Assembly (NCBI GenBank): GCA_019638285.1
Contig: JAHBUB010000010.1
Coordinates: forward strand, 1-64,000
Source: Cyclobacteriaceae bacterium
Lineage (GTDB): Bacteria; Bacteroidota; Bacteroidia; Cytophagales; Cyclobacteriaceae
Reading direction: 5' to 3'
Length of the DNA: 64,000 bases
Shown piece by piece: positions 35,793 to 45,749 of this stretch. Made by a program: the position numbers and the translations under genes. A model generated the notes under the pieces. That model searched no databases. It was not told the DNA's origin and worked only from the letters and a program-made list of their open reading frames with translations. Position 1 is the stretch's first letter. The number at the start of each line of letters is the position of its first letter.

Positions 35793-36851
35793 TCAATCTG
35801 TTTTCACCGTGGATGTTGCTGCGGCCAGCTTTTGTTCAAGTTGCCTGAGTCTAATGTTAATGTCAGGGAGCTGTTTAAATAGAGCATATGAACGGAAGTA
35901 TTCTTTTACATCAATTACTGGGTAGCCAATAAGTTTTTGTCCTTCTTCCTTTATCGACTTTGATATGCCTGCCTGTGCACCTACACTTGTTTGGTTGGCA
36001 ATAATTAAATGGCCGGCAATTCCAACCTGCCCAGCAAAAACACAATTTTCACCAATCTTTGTTGACCCTGCAATGCCAGTCTGGGCCGCGATTACAGTAT
36101 TTTTTCCGATCTCAACATTATGCGCTATTTGAATGAGGTTATCGAGTTTAGCACCTTTCCTTACCACAGTAGAGTCGCCAGATAGCGTTGCGCAATCAAT
36201 AACAGTGTTTGCGCCTATGGTAATGTTATCCTCCAGAATCACATTGCCTAACTGAGGGATTGTTTTGTAAGTCCCATCCTCCTGAGGGGCAAAACCAAAT
36301 CCGTCACTCCCTAGGACCGTACCTGCATGGATAATGCAGTGGTTGCCCAACACAGTTCCAGCATATAGTTTTACGTTCGCATGCAATATAGTATTGTTCC
36401 CGATTACCACATTATCGCCAATATAGGTATGGGGATATATTTTTACGTTGTCTCCTATTTTTACATTATTGCCAATGTAAGAGAAGGCACCTCTATAAAT
36501 CGATCTTCCGGTAGTACAATTGTTGCCAATAAAGCAAGGCTCCTCCACCCCCTCCTTTTGAAAGCTGATCATTTTATGATACTCCTCAAGCAGCACAGTA
36601 AAGCTTGAATAGGGGTCATCCACCATAATGAGGCTGGACTTCACTTCTTTTTTTGGTATGAAATCTTTCCTTACGATTACTGCGCTTGCGCTGGTTTCGT
36701 AAATAAAATGCTCGTATTTGGGATTTGATAAAAAAGCAATCTGTCCAACCCTGGCTTCCTGAATTTTGGCGAGCATATTAATCTTGAGACTGGTGTCCCC
36801 TTTGACAACACCACCTAACATTTCCGCAATCTGCTTAATGGTAAACTCCAT
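35793..36851 (-). CDS. lpxD: UDP-3-O-acylglucosamine N-acyltransferase LpxD
   Basis: Third lipid A step, adding the amide-linked acyl chain. It has 352 residues: an N-terminal substrate-binding domain (about 1-100, with GQIAFLSNPKYE), then left-handed beta-helix hexapeptide repeats (about 105-290, many copies of the form IGxNxxI), including the catalytic region ILEDN and IAHNVEIGKN with His, and a C-terminal helix (about 325-350). ATG start, 23 bases after the stop of the upstream HD gene, so probably co-transcribed with it. Confidence 0.96.
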   Translation of the reverse strand: MEFTIKQIAEMLGGVVKGDTSLKINMLAKIQEARVGQIAFLSNPKYEHFIYETSASAVIVRKDFIPKKEVKSSLIMVDDPYSSFTVLLEEYHKMISFQKEGVEEPCFIGNNCTTGRSIYRGAFSYIGNNVKIGDNVKIYPHTYIGDNVVIGNNTILHANVKLYAGTVLGNHCIIHAGTVLGSDGFGFAPQEDGTYKTIPQLGNVILEDNITIGANTVIDCATLSGDSTVVRKGAKLDNLIQIAHNVEIGKNTVIAAQTGIAGSTKIGENCVFAGQVGIAGHLIIANQTSVGAQAGISKSIKEEGQKLIGYPVIDVKEYFRSYALFKQLPDINIRLRQLEQKLAAATSTVKTD

Positions 36852-36874
36852 TAACTCAATTAATGATTTGATTA

Positions 36875-38146
36875 TTACAACAGGTCAGCACCTCTAAAGG
36901 TACTTCTTTTCAAAGATACATTTTTGGGATAGCATAGATAGTTTTTTTTAACGATTTTACTAAGGGCCTTGATATTAGGCAAATCAGAAGCATCTGCTAT
37001 TTCCTTCAGTTCGCCCCTTTTGGTCAATATATTTATACCCTGCCCTCCGCTTACATAGGCTTCATTAGAAACTACTCCATGTGAAAACAAGAAAGCGGCA
37101 TCCTTTCTTAATATCTGATAACGATCACTAATTTCTGAACGTATGTTTTCAATGGTTGTTTTTTCTATGGGTTCATTGGTCAGTCTGATTTTGAATAAAT
37201 TTCTATGCAGTAGCATGTGACAAAGTGTCGATAATATTTGGTCGGGATGGTTTTGCCAAAGTTTGATGGCCCCCCAAATATCATTATCATCCAATTGACC
37301 AAAATTATTAATTACCTCCTTGCGCTTAAAATCTTCCAGAGTAAAAGAATTACTAAGGAATAACTGAAGTGAAGCCGAGCAGAGAAGCGCTTCTCCTGAC
37401 TGGATCAGGTATTGTGCCCTCCTGATCAGATTTACCAACATGCGCTCGGCACTCACAGCGGTTTTGTGTAAATATACCTGCCAGTACATTAGCCTTCTTG
37501 AGTTTAGGAAATTCTCAATACTATAGATGCCCTTTTCCTCTACTACCAACTGGTCTTGTGAAACGTTGAGCATTACCACAATTCTCTCCACCCCAATGGA
37601 TCCTTCACTTACTCCTGTATAAAAGCAATCCCTTCTTAGGTAATCCAAACGGTCGGTATCAAGTTGGCTGCTTACCAACTGATGAAAGAACTTTCTTTGA
37701 TAGGTGTTTTGAAATATTTGAAGTGCAAGATTCAGTTGATCATTAAAGAGGGAATTGAGTTCTTTCATAAACAGAAAGGAAATGCTTTCATGGTTTATTT
37801 GGGGCAACAGTGTTTCTTCCAGTGCATGTGAAAAAGGGCCATGTCCAATGTCGTGAAGCAGGATTGCAATCTGTGAAGCTTCATACTCCTGTGGTGTGAT
37901 ATCTATTCCTTTTAATCGCAAATTGTCTAAAACCTTCCCCATAAGGTGCATGGCACCTAACGCATGATTAAATCGTGTATGAATCGCCCCTGGATAAATC
38001 AGATCCGTAAGGCCAAGTTGCTTAATGTGTCTTAGTCTTTGAAAAAAGGGATGCTGAATGAGATCGAAAATGAGTTCACCAGGTATGGACACAAACCCAT
38101 AGATAGGATCGTTAATGATTTTCTTTTTATTAATGCTTTGGCCCAA
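36875..38146 (-). CDS. HD-domain phosphohydrolase (dGTPase-like)
   Basis: 423 residues. The N-terminal HD domain has HTRFNHALGAMHL at about 56-68 and the metal site LLHDIGHGPFSHALE at 97-111, as in dNTP triphosphohydrolases and related cytosolic HD enzymes. The C-terminal 200 residues are helical. The substrate is unknown. The first in-frame start is a TTG at 38146, which coincides with a TAATTTTG box (38144-38151, minus strand), so the true start may be slightly downstream. It heads the minus-strand group HD-lpxD and is divergent from porX, about 50 bases away. Confidence 0.85.
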   Translation of the reverse strand: MGQSINKKKIINDPIYGFVSIPGELIFDLIQHPFFQRLRHIKQLGLTDLIYPGAIHTRFNHALGAMHLMGKVLDNLRLKGIDITPQEYEASQIAILLHDIGHGPFSHALEETLLPQINHESISFLFMKELNSLFNDQLNLALQIFQNTYQRKFFHQLVSSQLDTDRLDYLRRDCFYTGVSEGSIGVERIVVMLNVSQDQLVVEEKGIYSIENFLNSRRLMYWQVYLHKTAVSAERMLVNLIRRAQYLIQSGEALLCSASLQLFLSNSFTLEDFKRKEVINNFGQLDDNDIWGAIKLWQNHPDQILSTLCHMLLHRNLFKIRLTNEPIEKTTIENIRSEISDRYQILRKDAAFLFSHGVVSNEAYVSGGQGINILTKRGELKEIADASDLPNIKALSKIVKKNYLCYPKNVSLKRSTFRGADLL

Positions 38147-38196
38147 AATTATCCGTATAACTCGTAAATTAGGCTGAATTTAAATAAAACAGCATA

Positions 38197-39756
38197 GTGC
38201 AAAGGTATAACATTTTGTGGGCAGACGATGAGATTGATCTTTTGAAGCCTCATATCCTTTTTCTTCAACAGCGAGGATATGATATTACCCCGGTGAACAA
38301 TGGGTCAGATGCAGTTGAATTATGTGAATCAAAACATTTTGATGTGGTCTTCCTTGACGAGCACATGCCTGGGATGTCTGGCTTGGAGGCACTTGCGTTG
38401 ATTAAAGCGGATAAGCCAACACTGCCTGTGGTGATGATTACCAAGAATGAGGAAGAGCAAATTATGGAGGAGGCGATTGGCGCTAAGATTGATGACTATT
38501 TGATTAAGCCACTAAACCCAAGTCAGATTTTATTATCAGTAAAGAAAATACTGGATAACAAAAGACTTGTGATTGAGAAGACTAATCTCAATTACCAGCA
38601 GGAGTTTAGAAACATAAGTATGTCATTTCTGGATGACCTGGATCATGAGAAATGGGCAGAAGTTTATAAGAAGTTGGTGTTTTGGGAACTTCAGTTGGAT
38701 GAGGGGGATAACAAAGACATGGCGGAAGTATTTGAGATGCAAAAGGTGGAGGCAAACACCAATTTTTGTCGATTTGTAAAGCGAAATTACGAGTCATGGC
38801 TCAATGATCCCAATTCTTCAAAACCCATCCTTTCTCATCAGGTATTTAAAAAGAAAGTATTTCCTGAATTGGAAAAAGGAACGCCTACTTTTGTTTTTAT
38901 CGTGGATAATCTTCGATACGATCAATGGAAGGTTTTAAAGCCGATCATTGAAGAGTTTTATAATGTAGACAAGGAAGAATCTTACTATTCTATACTCCCC
39001 ACTACTACGGCATATTCCCGCAATTCACTTTTTTCTGGTATGATGCCGTCCGAAATGGCTAAAATTCACCCCGACCTGTGGGTGGGTGATGATGAAGATG
39101 ATGCTAAAAATAATTTTGAAGACGAGTTCTTAACACGACAATTAAGGAGAAATAATCTGGCGGTAAAGCATTCATATACTAAAATTAAGAAAACAGAGGA
39201 AGGACGTGATCTGGTAAACTCAGTAAACAATCTATTTGGTAATGACCTCAATGTTATTGTTTACAATTTTGTAGACATGCTTTCCCATGCCCGTACGGAT
39301 ATGGCAATGATCAAAGAGCTGGCACCCGATGAGTCTGCTTACAGGTCCTTGACGCGATCCTGGTTTATGCATTCACCACTTTTAGACATTCTTAAAAAGA
39401 TTGCAGAAAAGAAAGTGAAGCTCATTATCACAACGGATCATGGAACCATTAGGGTAAAACGGCCTTTTAAAATAATAGGAGACAGAAATGTGAACACCAA
39501 TCTCCGCTATAAGCAGGGAAAAAACCTAAATTATGATGGCAATAAGCTGATGGAATGCCCGAAGCCAGAACGTTTTTTTCTACCGAAATCGAATGTATCC
39601 ACTTCCTATGTCTTTGCACTGGAGGATCAGTTTTTCGCTTACCCCAACAATTATAATTATTACGTTAATTTTTATAAGGACACCTTTCAACACGGAGGAG
39701 TAAGCCTTGAAGAGATGGTCATTCCTTTAATTTTCTTAACTTCGAAGAATGCCTGA
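38197..39756 (+). CDS. porX: PorX, T9SS response regulator with PglZ phosphodiesterase domain
   Basis: 519 residues. An N-terminal receiver domain (about 1-120) has the acidic pair D10/D11, phospho-acceptor Asp at about 54 (VVFLDEHMPG) and a conserved Lys in YLIKPLNP. A helical linker leads to a C-terminal PglZ domain (about 215-515, alkaline phosphatase-like), with VFIVDNLRYDQWK, PTTTAYSRNSLFSGM, NFVDMLSHAR and ITTDHGT as metal and substrate motifs. PorX, with the kinase PorY, controls T9SS genes; its PglZ domain is reported to hydrolyse oligonucleotides. The start is a GTG. tsaE begins eight bases before its stop. No porY is visible in this window. Confidence 0.95.
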   Translation: MQRYNILWADDEIDLLKPHILFLQQRGYDITPVNNGSDAVELCESKHFDVVFLDEHMPGMSGLEALALIKADKPTLPVVMITKNEEEQIMEEAIGAKIDDYLIKPLNPSQILLSVKKILDNKRLVIEKTNLNYQQEFRNISMSFLDDLDHEKWAEVYKKLVFWELQLDEGDNKDMAEVFEMQKVEANTNFCRFVKRNYESWLNDPNSSKPILSHQVFKKKVFPELEKGTPTFVFIVDNLRYDQWKVLKPIIEEFYNVDKEESYYSILPTTTAYSRNSLFSGMMPSEMAKIHPDLWVGDDEDDAKNNFEDEFLTRQLRRNNLAVKHSYTKIKKTEEGRDLVNSVNNLFGNDLNVIVYNFVDMLSHARTDMAMIKELAPDESAYRSLTRSWFMHSPLLDILKKIAEKKVKLIITTDHGTIRVKRPFKIIGDRNVNTNLRYKQGKNLNYDGNKLMECPKPERFFLPKSNVSTSYVFALEDQFFAYPNNYNYYVNFYKDTFQHGGVSLEEMVIPLIFLTSKNA

Positions 39757-40192
39757 AAGGTGGGTGGAGGTTTTGGGAGGTAAGCCAGTATCTCTTGGTG
39801 ATTTAAAAACGGTCGCTGATGAATTAATAAAAGCAGCCGGAACTGTTAAGGTGTGGTGTTTCGATGGAGAAATGGGATCAGGTAAAACAACCTTAATAAA
39901 AGTTATTTGTAAACAGTTGGGTGTAGTGGAGAGTACCAGTAGCCCTACATTTTCAATTATAAATGAATACCAAAACGACAAAGGGGAAACAATCTTCCAC
40001 TTTGATTTTTATAGATTGAAAAAAGAAACGGAAGCATACGACATGGGTGTAGAGGAATACTTTGAGTCAGGGTCATATTGTTTTGTGGAGTGGCCGGAGC
40101 GAATCCCTACATTATATCCAATGCACTATTTCAAAGTAAAAATCTTGGAAGAGATGAACAACACCCGAAGAATTGAATACACCTTGTTATGA
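39749..40192 (+). CDS. tsaE: tRNA threonylcarbamoyladenosine biosynthesis ATPase TsaE
   Basis: 147 residues, normal for TsaE (YjeE), the small ATPase that supports TsaB-TsaD in making t6A on tRNA. Walker A GEMGSGKTT at 40-48, then SSPTFSIINEY and HFDFYRLK, and VEWPERIP near the end. Its ATG overlaps porX by eight bases and its stop overlaps the ald start (ATGA), so porX-tsaE-ald form one unit. Confidence 0.96.
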   Translation: MPERWVEVLGGKPVSLGDLKTVADELIKAAGTVKVWCFDGEMGSGKTTLIKVICKQLGVVESTSSPTFSIINEYQNDKGETIFHFDFYRLKKETEAYDMGVEEYFESGSYCFVEWPERIPTLYPMHYFKVKILEEMNNTRRIEYTLL

Positions 40193-41412
40193 GTGAGAAA
40201 AAGAAATCAGGTTTTGAGGCACTGGCAAAATCCAGCCTGTCTCCGCAAGAGCAATTACTTAAAGTGAAAAAAAAGAAGGGCTCCTTTTGTATAGGGCTCC
40301 CCCGAGAGATTTCACTCCAAGAGAATAGAATAAGTTTAACTCCCGATGCTGTAGCCATTCTCGTGAACAGTGGTCATGATATTTGGGTAGAGCGAAAAGC
40401 GGGTGAAGCCTCTAAATTTTCTGACAAAGCGTACAGTGAGGCAGGGGCAAAAATCATGTATTCCCCTGAAGAGGTTTTTAAGGCGGATATCATCTTAAAG
40501 ATTGAACCACCGACCCTTGAAGAGATAGAATATTTTCAACCCGGGCAAACCCTGATCTCTGCGCTGCAACCAGGACATCTCACCAAGGAATACATACAGG
40601 CATTGCTCAAAAAAAGAATAACTGCACTGGCATGGGAATACATTGAAGATAAGGTGGGGGGCATACCCATTGTAAGGGCAATGAGTGAAATTGCCGGCAG
40701 TGCGGTACTGCTAATTGCTGCGGAATATCTTAGCTCTGCCAATAAAGGCAAGGGGGTTATCTTGGGAGGGATAACTGGGGTGACACCAACTAAGATGGTG
40801 ATTATTGGGGCGGGGACAGTGGCAGAATATTGCGGTAGAGCTGCTCTTAGCTTAGGCGCGGAGATTCAAATTTTTGATAATCATATTTATAAATTGAGGA
40901 GAGTAAAACACATTCTCGGACATCAATTTTATACTTCTACCATAGATACGGCCACGCTTAGCGAGAGCTTGAAAAATGCCGATGTGGTGGTGGGTGCATT
41001 GCGTGCAGAAAAAGGTAGAGTTCGACATGTGGTGTCGGAAGAAATGGTGAGTCAAATGAAACCCGATTCATTAATTATTGATTTGAGTATTGATCAAGGT
41101 GGATGTGTGGCAACTTCTGAAATTACAACACATGCCAAGCCCGTATTTAAAAAATACGATGTAATTCATTACTGCGTGCCCAACGTGGCTTCGCGGGTAG
41201 CCCATACTGCCACTACTGCCCTTAGCAATATATTTACCCCTACTATCTTACGAGCAGAGGAGGAAGGAGGAGTGGAGGAGATGATTTTATCTCATCGATG
41301 GTTTTTAAGAGGTGTTTATTCCTATAAAGGCAATCTCACCAATGAATCCATTGGCAGAAAGTTCAAATTAAAATATAAGAACATCGAATTGTTTATGGCA
41401 GCGCGTGTTTAA
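40189..41412 (+). CDS. ald: alanine dehydrogenase
   Basis: 407 residues of the alanine dehydrogenase / transhydrogenase-alpha family, interconverting L-alanine and pyruvate with NAD. Features: IGLPREISLQENRISLTP, ALAWEYIED, and the NAD loop VIIGAGTVAEYCGRAA at about 205-220. An N-terminal extension of about 35 charged residues precedes the catalytic domain. Length is slightly above the usual 370. The gene overlaps tsaE and is convergent with valS (four-base overlap). Alanine dehydrogenase fits better than transhydrogenase because no beta subunit gene is adjacent. Confidence 0.88.
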   Translation: MSEKKKSGFEALAKSSLSPQEQLLKVKKKKGSFCIGLPREISLQENRISLTPDAVAILVNSGHDIWVERKAGEASKFSDKAYSEAGAKIMYSPEEVFKADIILKIEPPTLEEIEYFQPGQTLISALQPGHLTKEYIQALLKKRITALAWEYIEDKVGGIPIVRAMSEIAGSAVLLIAAEYLSSANKGKGVILGGITGVTPTKMVIIGAGTVAEYCGRAALSLGAEIQIFDNHIYKLRRVKHILGHQFYTSTIDTATLSESLKNADVVVGALRAEKGRVRHVVSEEMVSQMKPDSLIIDLSIDQGGCVATSEITTHAKPVFKKYDVIHYCVPNVASRVAHTATTALSNIFTPTILRAEEEGGVEEMILSHRWFLRGVYSYKGNLTNESIGRKFKLKYKNIELFMAARV

Positions 41413-44093
41413 CCTTGCAATGATTTTAAGTTCTCCTCCAGCGCAGCAATTTTAGATTCAGCATCTGCTTTCTTTTTTTGTTCGGCTTCAATTACAGATG
41501 GAGGTGCTCCTTTAACAAATTTTTCGTTGTTAAGCTTTTTCATTATTGAATCAAGGAATCCTCGGGTATAGTTAAGTTCTTTTTGAATGGACTCCCCTTC
41601 CTTTTCTACATCCACCTTACCCTCCATGGGTATAAAAAATTCAATGGATTGAGAAATGAAACGCGCGCCATTGCCGGGCTTGTCGTTGGCAAACAATAGC
41701 TCTTTTATATTGGATAGCTTTTGGATAATCGAAATAAAGCGAGATGCCTTTTGTTTCCCCGCCTCACTCACGATGAGGTCAATGGATTCTTTTGGTGAAA
41801 TTCCTTTTGTGTTCCTGATATTTCTGATCTGAGTGATCACCTCAAAAGAGAAGGAAGCTTCTTCAATTATACCCGCATCAAAACCTGCAGGTGTTGGATA
41901 GGACGCCACGATAATGCAATCCTTTTCCTCCTTACCATCCAGTGCGTGCCATAGCTCTTCGGTAATAAAGGGCATAAATGGATGAAGTAATTTTAATAGG
42001 GTTTCGAAGAAACCAACCGTTTTGTCATAACTCGCTTTGTCGATAGGTTCTCCAAATGGAGGTTTTATTATTTCCAGATACCATGCACAGAAGTCGTTCC
42101 ATGTTAGTTTATAGACTGTCAAAAGTGCATCGGAAATTCTGAATTTAGAATAATGGTCCTGAAGCTCAGCCATGGATTGATTGAGTCGGGATTCAAACCA
42201 TGTGGCAGCAATTTGATTTTCTGCTGGCACCTCCATTTCTTTTGTATCCCAACCTTTTACCAACCGGAATGCATTCCAGATTTTGTTGGAGAAATTTCTT
42301 CCCTGCTCACAAAGTTTTTCATCAAACAATAAGTCGTTGCCTGCCGGGGAGCTGAAAAGCATCCCTGTTCTTACACCATCAGCTCCGTACTTTCCAATAA
42401 GCTCAAGAGGGTCGGGAGAGTTGCCCAGTGATTTCGACATTTTTCTTCCCTGTTTGTCGCGGACAATTCCTGTCAGATACACATCTTCAAAGGGACGTTC
42501 GTCCATGTACTCATACCCCGCAATGATCATTCGAGCTACCCAGAAAAATAATATCTCAGGAGCAGTGACAAGCACTTGGGTAGGATAGAAGTAATTAAGA
42601 TCAGCATTGGCATTGCGGTCGACTTTACCTTTTTCATGGTCAAAACTCTTATCATCAAAACCATGAAACACTTCGATGGGCCATAGCCAAGAGGAAGCCC
42701 AGGTATCTAATACATCAGGGTCTTGTTGAAGGTCACTTTCTTTGATGGTTCTTCCTGATTTTTGTGTAGCGAGTGTCACTGCTTCTTCGATTGTTTCAGC
42801 AACTACAAAGTCGTCATCACCCTCTCCATAAAAATAGGCCGGAATGCGATGTCCCCACCAAAGTTGACGTGACACACACCAGTCTCTCACGTTTTCCATC
42901 CAATGGCGATAAGTATTTTTGAACTTAGCCGGATGTAATTTGATATCATCTTTCTCTACTGCTTGATAAGCCTGTTGAGAAATTGCTTTCATCTTCACAA
43001 ACCACTGTAAAGAGAGCTTGGGCTCTACCACAGTATTCGTTCTTTCCGAGCGACCGATGCGGGTGATGAATTCCTCTTCTTTGACAAGGTCACCTGATTC
43101 TTTCAGGTCTTTTACTATTTGTTTTCTAACGGCAAATCGATCCTGTCCTACAAATTTAGGAATCTCACATTTTTCGTTGAGGGTTCCATTATCATTAATG
43201 GTATCGATCACAGGCAGGTGGTGCCTTAATCCAATTTCATAGTCATTCACATCATGGGCAGGTGTCACTTTTAAGCAACCTGTTCCAAATTCCTTATCCA
43301 CATAATCATCAGCAATTACTGGGATTTCGCGATGGATGAAAGGCACTACAACTTTTTTGCCGATTAGATTTTTGTACCGTTCATCGGTAGGGTTGACTGC
43401 GATGGCCACATCTCCCATAATGGTTTCGGGGCGTTGCGTGGCAATGATCACCCAGTCGTCTTCGCTGTCCTTCACTTTATACCGCACCGAGTAAAGAATA
43501 GACTTTTCACCATCCTCCTTATAAATTACTTCTTCATTGGATAATGCGGTCTTCGCCTCTACATCCCAATTGATCATTCTTAGTCCACGGTAGATGTATC
43601 CTTTTTTGTGGAGATCTACGAACACCCTGATTACTGCTTTGTAGTAATCTGGATCCATCGTAAAGGAGGTACGCTTCCAGTCACAGGAGGCTCCTAATTT
43701 TTTCAATTGTTCCAGTATAATTCCACCGTATTTTTCTTTCCAGATCCAGGCGTGCTTCAAAAAATCTTCCCGGCTTAAATCAGACTTTTTTATACCTTTT
43801 TCTCGAAGCATTGCTACTACCTTGGCTTCCGTAGCTATAGAAGCATGGTCGGTGCCGGGTACCCAGCAAGCGACTTTGCCCTCCATCCGGGCTTTGCGAA
43901 TAAGTACATCCTGAATTGTATTATTGAGCATGTGCCCCATGTGGAGCACTCCAGTAACATTGGGAGGGGGAATAACTATGGAATAGGGTTCTTTATTGGG
44001 GTCAGGTTGGGCATGGAACAAATCGTTTTCATTCCAATAGGTATACCATTTATCTTCAACTGAGGCGGGGTTGTATTTGGTCGGGAGTGACAT
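41409..44093 (-). CDS. valS: valyl-tRNA synthetase
   Basis: Class I aminoacyl-tRNA synthetase, 894 residues. The HIGH-type motif is HMGH at 51-54, the editing domain (about 200-350) includes TQRPETIMGDVA, and KMSKS lies at 551-555 in GRKMSKSLGNSPDP. A C-terminal coiled coil (about 825-894) is typical of ValRS. ATG start. A TATTTTTG box lies upstream at 44122-44129. Confidence 0.98.
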   Translation of the reverse strand: MSLPTKYNPASVEDKWYTYWNENDLFHAQPDPNKEPYSIVIPPPNVTGVLHMGHMLNNTIQDVLIRKARMEGKVACWVPGTDHASIATEAKVVAMLREKGIKKSDLSREDFLKHAWIWKEKYGGIILEQLKKLGASCDWKRTSFTMDPDYYKAVIRVFVDLHKKGYIYRGLRMINWDVEAKTALSNEEVIYKEDGEKSILYSVRYKVKDSEDDWVIIATQRPETIMGDVAIAVNPTDERYKNLIGKKVVVPFIHREIPVIADDYVDKEFGTGCLKVTPAHDVNDYEIGLRHHLPVIDTINDNGTLNEKCEIPKFVGQDRFAVRKQIVKDLKESGDLVKEEEFITRIGRSERTNTVVEPKLSLQWFVKMKAISQQAYQAVEKDDIKLHPAKFKNTYRHWMENVRDWCVSRQLWWGHRIPAYFYGEGDDDFVVAETIEEAVTLATQKSGRTIKESDLQQDPDVLDTWASSWLWPIEVFHGFDDKSFDHEKGKVDRNANADLNYFYPTQVLVTAPEILFFWVARMIIAGYEYMDERPFEDVYLTGIVRDKQGRKMSKSLGNSPDPLELIGKYGADGVRTGMLFSSPAGNDLLFDEKLCEQGRNFSNKIWNAFRLVKGWDTKEMEVPAENQIAATWFESRLNQSMAELQDHYSKFRISDALLTVYKLTWNDFCAWYLEIIKPPFGEPIDKASYDKTVGFFETLLKLLHPFMPFITEELWHALDGKEEKDCIIVASYPTPAGFDAGIIEEASFSFEVITQIRNIRNTKGISPKESIDLIVSEAGKQKASRFISIIQKLSNIKELLFANDKPGNGARFISQSIEFFIPMEGKVDVEKEGESIQKELNYTRGFLDSIMKKLNNEKFVKGAPPSVIEAEQKKKADAESKIAALEENLKSLQG

Positions 44094-44121
44094 TTAAGGA
44101 AGCGATGGTTAATTTGAGTGG

Positions 44122-44129
44122 CAAAAATA
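44122..44129 (-). promoter_or_regulatory. TAnnTTTG -7 box for valS
   Basis: TATTTTTG on the minus strand, about 29 bases before the valS ATG, expected leader about 22 bases. No TTG at 17-base distance. Confidence 0.45.
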
Positions 44130-44262
44130 GAAAAATTGGCCCTATTGATAGAGTATTCACTGCGAAATCCAAGATATCAGTCAACTGCATATATTAGCAA
44201 ACCAATTCAATTCAAAGTTGTTATCTGAATGAATTTTAGATGTTTTAAATAGAAATAATGGC

Positions 44263-45393
44263 GTGAACGAGGAATTAGCAAAAACTTCTAAGCTCGAAAG
44301 CATACAATGGAAACAATTATGGAGCCTGGCTTCTCTTTATGGTTCAATAATTATTGGGTGGATTGCTTACGAGAATTACCAGCCGAAACTTTTGGCTCAG
44401 TTTCAGTTTACGGATTTTAGTTTTTTATTGTATGTGGTTCAGGGTTTTATACTGTTAGTAACACCTATTTATGCAGGGAAATTAGGGGATAAATTTAGGT
44501 TTAATAATGGCCATCGTCTGCCCATTATTAGCTCAGGGATCAGCTTTGCTGCTATGATTTTTATGGCGCTAGCTTTTACACTTTTTAGCAGCCCGGGGGA
44601 AGTGATTAAATGGATATTGCCAATCCTTATTGTAGCCTGGCTTGTAGCCATGAGTATATTCACGAGTCCTGCACTCTCTACGCTGGAGTTGTTTACTCCT
44701 GTGGAAAAACTACCGAAAGCGATGGCAGTCTTGACCATAGTTGCTAATTTGATTTATTCGCTTGAACCTGTAATTGTTGATATCATAGATTACTTGGGAG
44801 CACCCGTCACATTTATGGCAGGAGGAATCATTACATTTTTAAGCGGCTATGCTTTAAGAAAAAATTCTTTAGGGTTGTTTAAACTTAATGGTGGCAATGA
44901 GGCTAAACCCATGGCATCATTTCAATTGGATTCGCAACGATCTCAATACCGATCTATTTTTTTTATGGGTATTGTGCTAGGGTTGGCCACCACTATTTTA
45001 TTCAACATCTTTCCCGATATTCTTGAGAAAAGCCTTGGGGCATTACTTAATGGGATGGAGGGTAATATTATTCTGGTATTAGTACTCGTGCTGTCTGCCA
45101 TTATCTCCCTTCCTCTAAGTGCTAAGGTGAGTCAATATGGCCTCCAACAGTCCTTCAATGTGAGTGCCGTAATTTCGTTGCTTACAATGACGTTGATCCT
45201 AATCTTTCCTGCTACCTGGATGGTAGCCATAATGATTCTTATTTTTTCATTTTCGTTTACAGTGCTGTCAGTTAGTTCGTTGCCACTGGCTATTCAAAAA
45301 GCGAACTACTATGAAAAGGTATTTTGTGTAGGAATATTTTTTAGTGGTGTGGCCCTGCCAGACGGGATAATAGAAGCCGTGCTGGCTTATTAA
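44263..45393 (+). CDS. MFS transporter (SLC45-like)
   Basis: 376 residues with about eleven hydrophobic segments. The pattern after the second segment, YAGKLGDKFRFNNGHRLP, resembles the loop of the glycoside/sugar-type MFS proteins related to SLC45 (GDRxxxRxGRRxP). It is shorter than the usual 12-helix protein. The substrate is not evident and it has no operon partner. The start is a GTG; an ATG three bases earlier is out of frame. Confidence 0.75.
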   Translation: MNEELAKTSKLESIQWKQLWSLASLYGSIIIGWIAYENYQPKLLAQFQFTDFSFLLYVVQGFILLVTPIYAGKLGDKFRFNNGHRLPIISSGISFAAMIFMALAFTLFSSPGEVIKWILPILIVAWLVAMSIFTSPALSTLELFTPVEKLPKAMAVLTIVANLIYSLEPVIVDIIDYLGAPVTFMAGGIITFLSGYALRKNSLGLFKLNGGNEAKPMASFQLDSQRSQYRSIFFMGIVLGLATTILFNIFPDILEKSLGALLNGMEGNIILVLVLVLSAIISLPLSAKVSQYGLQQSFNVSAVISLLTMTLILIFPATWMVAIMILIFSFSFTVLSVSSLPLAIQKANYYEKVFCVGIFFSGVALPDGIIEAVLAY

Positions 45394-45749
45394 TTGAATT
45401 TCAATTTAATTCTCCAATGGGAAAGTGAGTAATGATTCAATATAATGTATCCGATTCGTTTCCCAGAAGGTCTTTTATTATCTTTTGAGAATCATTAGGT
45501 ACGAATGTCATTTGGGTACTTATCAGGGTAATAAAGGCGTAAATGATTAAATCCAAAATAGGCATAGAAATGCATGTTTCGTTCGTAGGGTTATCATGAA
45601 CAATGGAAAATCACCAACCAGGTTTGTATCTTTGCTATTGGGGATTGATTATCATATATAAATTATGAAATGACATCTTCTTTTATGTAAGTAGAATAGG
45701 GAATCTATCTGGATAGCAAGTTAGGTTTAATAAAAAAAATAAATGTCTG
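45394..45749. other. 356-base intergenic region
   Basis: No open frame of note and no RNA gene recognised. Immediately after the MFS stop is an AT-only inverted repeat (AATTGAA / TTCAATT), too weak to call a terminator. The rest is AT-rich and holds the promoter box at 45627 for fahA. Confidence 0.5.
45627..45634 (+). promoter_or_regulatory. TAnnTTTG -7 box for fahA
   Basis: TATCTTTG, exact match, about 116 bases before the fahA ATG. The -33 position has ATGG instead of TTG. It implies a leader of about 110 bases without obvious structure. Confidence 0.4.

Noticed and set aside
40189-41412. NAD(P) transhydrogenase alpha subunit instead of alanine dehydrogenase
   Set aside because: There is no beta subunit gene and no membrane segment; length and order fit alanine dehydrogenase better.
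45394-45749. Possible tRNA or riboswitch in the gap before fahA
   Set aside because: No cloverleaf, T-loop sequence or conserved riboswitch core was seen; only a promoter box and AT-rich sequence.
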